Shown here: positions 62,160 to 64,000 of the stretch, one piece after another | Position numbering within the stretch: the stretch's first letter is position 1 | Layout of the letters: each line of letters starts with the position of its first letter | From: Betaproteobacteria bacterium | GTDB taxonomy: Bacteria; Pseudomonadota; Gammaproteobacteria; Burkholderiales; SG8-39 | NCBI GenBank assembly: GCA_016195915.1 | Contig: JACPYS010000011.1 | Span: 124,001-188,000, forward strand | Length of the DNA: 64,000 nucleotides | Reading direction: 5' to 3' | Translations under genes and position numbers: made by a program | Notes under the pieces: model-generated | The model's database searches: none | Told to the model about the DNA's origin: nothing | Seen by the model: the letters and a program-made list of their open reading frames with translations, nothing else

Positions 62160-62579
62160 ATGTCACGCATTGAGCTTCTGTCCTGGGACGACGCGCGCGC
62201 CGAGGCGAGCCGCATTCGCAGCACCGTGTTCGTCGATGAGCAACAGGTGCCGGCCGAGATGGAAATGGACGAGATCGACCCCGATTGCCTTCACGCACTG
62301 GCCTATTCAGGGGAGCGGATGGCTGTCGGCACGGGAAGGCTGCTGCCCGACGGCCACATCGGCCGGATGGCCGTCCTGAAGGCGTGGCGAGGTCAGGGCG
62401 TCGGGGGCGCGATTCTCGAGAGGCTCGTGGCGGCCGCAAGCGAACGCGGTGACCGGGAGGTCGCGCTCTCGGCGCAGATCCACGCGCTGGAGTTTTACCG
62501 GCGACACGGATTTGTCGAGGAAGGCGCGGTATACGAGGAGGCGGGCATCGCGCACCAGGCGATGCGCAGGAAGATCTAG
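62160..62579 (+). CDS. GNAT-family N-acetyltransferase
   Basis: A 139-residue acetyl-CoA-dependent acetyltransferase with the GNAT motif A (GRMAVLKAWRGQGVGGAILERLVAAA) and motif B HALEFYRRHGFVEEGAVYEEAGIAHQAMR. The form VFVDEQQVPAEMEMDEIDPDCLHALAY is that of the ElaA/YjcF-type subgroup; the substrate is unknown. It is divergent from the aldolase fusion by 20 bases, and its TAG stop interlocks with the convergent NRDE gene as CTAG. Confidence 0.88.
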   Translation: MSRIELLSWDDARAEASRIRSTVFVDEQQVPAEMEMDEIDPDCLHALAYSGERMAVGTGRLLPDGHIGRMAVLKAWRGQGVGGAILERLVAAASERGDREVALSAQIHALEFYRRHGFVEEGAVYEEAGIAHQAMRRKI

Positions 62580-63259
62580 CTGCTCCTTTGCAGTTCGAAA
62601 CGCCAAGTATCGCCTTCTTCCCCGCCCGGGTCGTAGCTCCGCTCCGCGAGCTGGATCCTTCCGTCGCCGCCACGGAGCAGCGCCGTCGAGCAACGCGTAC
62701 CGTACTGCGGCGCCACAATCCTGGCCGTCGCGAGCACATCGAACAGAGATTCGATGCAAGCCGCGGACTCGATCGAACAAGCGAGACGCGCTTTGGATTC
62801 GCCGAGCTCCGGCGTGTCGAGCAGCTCATTGCCGAGTCCGTAGATACCCGCGTCGAGGCGGCGGGGCTCCCCCCCGCGGTTCGAACACCACCACAGTTCG
62901 TCTCCGTCCTCAGCGAGCAGGTTGAACCCGCTGTAATCCGCGCCGCGCCGCCCAACATCCGTCACGTAAGCGTTCGCGGAATGACAGTTTTCAAGAAAAC
63001 GGGTCACGAGCAAGCCTCGCGATTCGAGGGCATTCGCTTCGCGGCCTCCGCGAAAGTTCGTGACCGCGGCGAATCTACCGGCGCGGGAGACGCCCATCCA
63101 GGTGCCCAGGGCTTCGAGATCGCGCCCCGCGAGAATCGCGGGCCGGTCTTGCCAGAACGCGGCGCGTTCGGCCGGGCGCGCGTGAAATTCGTCGCGATTC
63201 GCCGCGACGATCAGCGGGAACTCCGGGTGCACACGGTACGCTGCGAGGATCAGGCACAT
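62576..63259 (-). CDS. NRDE/TANGO2-family protein
   Basis: A 227-residue protein of the NRDE (DUF833, TANGO2) family, with N-terminal Cys2 (MCLILAAYR), the name-giving ANRDEFHARPA, and LGTWMGVSRAGRFAAVTNFR. The invariant Cys2 suggests an Ntn-hydrolase-like fold. Eukaryotic TANGO2 has been linked to heme and lipid handling; the bacterial role is open. It lies downstream of ygfZ on the same strand, 30 bases apart, and may be co-transcribed with it. Confidence 0.9.
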   Translation of the reverse strand: MCLILAAYRVHPEFPLIVAANRDEFHARPAERAAFWQDRPAILAGRDLEALGTWMGVSRAGRFAAVTNFRGGREANALESRGLLVTRFLENCHSANAYVTDVGRRGADYSGFNLLAEDGDELWWCSNRGGEPRRLDAGIYGLGNELLDTPELGESKARLACSIESAACIESLFDVLATARIVAPQYGTRCSTALLRGGDGRIQLAERSYDPGGEEGDTWRFELQRSS

Positions 63260-63289
63260 GCGCGCAACGCCAAGGCGGGACCGGGCCGA

Positions 63290-64000
63290 TCAGGCCGCGT
63301 AGGGCAGGGTCAGGCGCTCGAGCACCGGTCCACCGGGCGCACCGAGATGCAGTGAACCACTCCCCGTCTGAGCGATCGCGAGCAACTCGTAGTCGCCCTC
63401 CGGCGACGGCGCCACGTTCACGACGGCACCAATCGCGTGTCCATCGTCGGCAAACAAATCCTGTCCGGGGAAGGGCGCCGCTTTCACCCTGGCACGCAGC
63501 ATGCGCCGCTTCACCTGCCCCCGATATTGCGCGCGCGCAACGATTTCCTGGCCCGGATAACAACCTTTCCTGAAATCGACACCGCCGATCAATTCGAAAT
63601 TCATCATCTGAGGCACGAATTGGTCCTGGGTCGCCTGCACCACCAATGGGCGCCCGGCACGGATCTCTTGCAACTGCCACTCGGGTTCCGGTGCCTCGCG
63701 CCCGGCACACGAAAAGGCAGTTCGTGCAAAGATCAGGAAACGTTCCTCATCGACGCGAACTGCGAACGCGTCTTGCGCCGCCGCGACCGCAAGCGGCCCT
63801 GCAGGAACGGCCAGCCCGAACGCGGAGAGTTGGCCGGCCGCGCCGCGGCCCCAAAGTCCGTATTGATGCCACTCCTCGCTGGCATCCGAAAGTTTCGCCT
63901 TGGATCGCAGGATGAACATCGCCAGGCGCTTTGCGACCGGTTCCGCGAGTTCGCGCGCGATTTGCAGGACGAACGCGTCGGCATGTGGAACAACGAGCAG
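63290..64000 (-). CDS. ygfZ: tRNA-modifying/Fe-S cluster protein YgfZ (partial, 5' end outside window)
   Basis: A folate-binding protein of the YgfZ/CAF17/GcvT-like family that supports Fe-S enzymes such as MiaB. The visible 236 codons include the diagnostic KGCYPGQEIVARAQYRGQVKRRM with the functional cysteine, and the C-terminal GAVVNVAPSPEGDYELLAI. The frame is open to base 64000 (upstream residues LLVVPHADAFVLQIAREL), so the N-terminus lies beyond the window; the internal ATG at 63919 is not the start. Confidence 0.92.
   Translation of the reverse strand: MLVVPHADAFVLQIARELAEPVAKRLAMFILRSKAKLSDASEEWHQYGLWGRGAAGQLSAFGLAVPAGPLAVAAAQDAFAVRVDEERFLIFARTAFSCAGREAPEPEWQLQEIRAGRPLVVQATQDQFVPQMMNFELIGGVDFRKGCYPGQEIVARAQYRGQVKRRMLRARVKAAPFPGQDLFADDGHAIGAVVNVAPSPEGDYELLAIAQTGSGSLHLGAPGGPVLERLTLPYAA

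Overview
The window is a dense, GC-rich stretch of chromosome from a betaproteobacterium, probably Burkholderiales or a close relative. The evidence is the gene order: dapC-dapD-pilU-dapE, smc-zipA-ligA, the rpsB-to-rnhB envelope superoperon, ratA-rnfH beside smpB, and a DUF4124 protein next to guaBA. Two orphan Bug-type (TctC) periplasmic receptors, typical of Burkholderiales, point the same way. No rRNA, tRNA, insertion sequence, phage gene or CRISPR array was seen.

Positions 1-39.4 kb are mostly core genome. On the minus strand lie the succinylase-branch lysine/DAP genes (dapE, cut by the window edge; dapD; dapC), pilU and queF. Divergent from them run smc-zipA-ligA-galU, then hpt, a methylthioinosine phosphorylase and a peptide deformylase. 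Three tandem 40-bp hairpin repeats separate def from the convergent glnD-map pair. From 18.0 to 32.2 kb runs rpsB-tsf-pyrH-frr-uppS-cdsA-dxr-rseP-bamA-skp-lpxD-fabZ-lpxA-lpxB-rnhB, often with start and stop codons overlapping. It covers translation, nucleotide supply, the isoprenoid carrier, phospholipid, outer-membrane protein assembly and lipid A. A SenB-like glycosyltransferase overlaps the rnhB 3' end tail-to-tail. Then come a SpoU-type RNA methyltransferase, smpB, ratA-rnfH, a DUF4124 protein and guaBA.

Positions 39.4-60.2 kb are accessory and catabolic in character. One plus-strand block has an aldehyde dehydrogenase, a Tas-like aldo/keto reductase, an aconitase/IPM-dehydratase-like pair, a TcuA-like flavoprotein, a CapA-type metallophosphoesterase-like protein and two creatinase-fold (M24) proteins that have lost metal ligands. 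A second block has a 44-codon ORF, a PEP-mutase/isocitrate-lyase-family enzyme and another aconitase-like pair, overlapping like one operon. The hydratase plus C-C lyase logic resembles 2-methylisocitrate or dimethylmalate cleavage. Then follow tadA, a YkuD-domain protein, a second Bug receptor, a frameshifted DsbA-family isomerase gene, and a tiny unit encoding a 27-residue peptide behind a 14-nt perfect Shine-Dalgarno match and ahead of a terminator hairpin. A 59-residue small protein, an enolase-superfamily enzyme, a cupin and a benzoylformate-decarboxylase-like enzyme complete this part.

Positions 60.2-64 kb hold a two-domain aldolase/short-chain dehydrogenase, a GNAT acetyltransferase, an NRDE/TANGO2-family protein and ygfZ, which runs off the right edge.

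The parts most likely to hold undescribed biology are the two aconitase-like catabolic blocks (39.7-53.9 kb), the metal-ligand-depleted M24 pair, the tiny gene at 56.5 kb and the orphan SenB-like gene.
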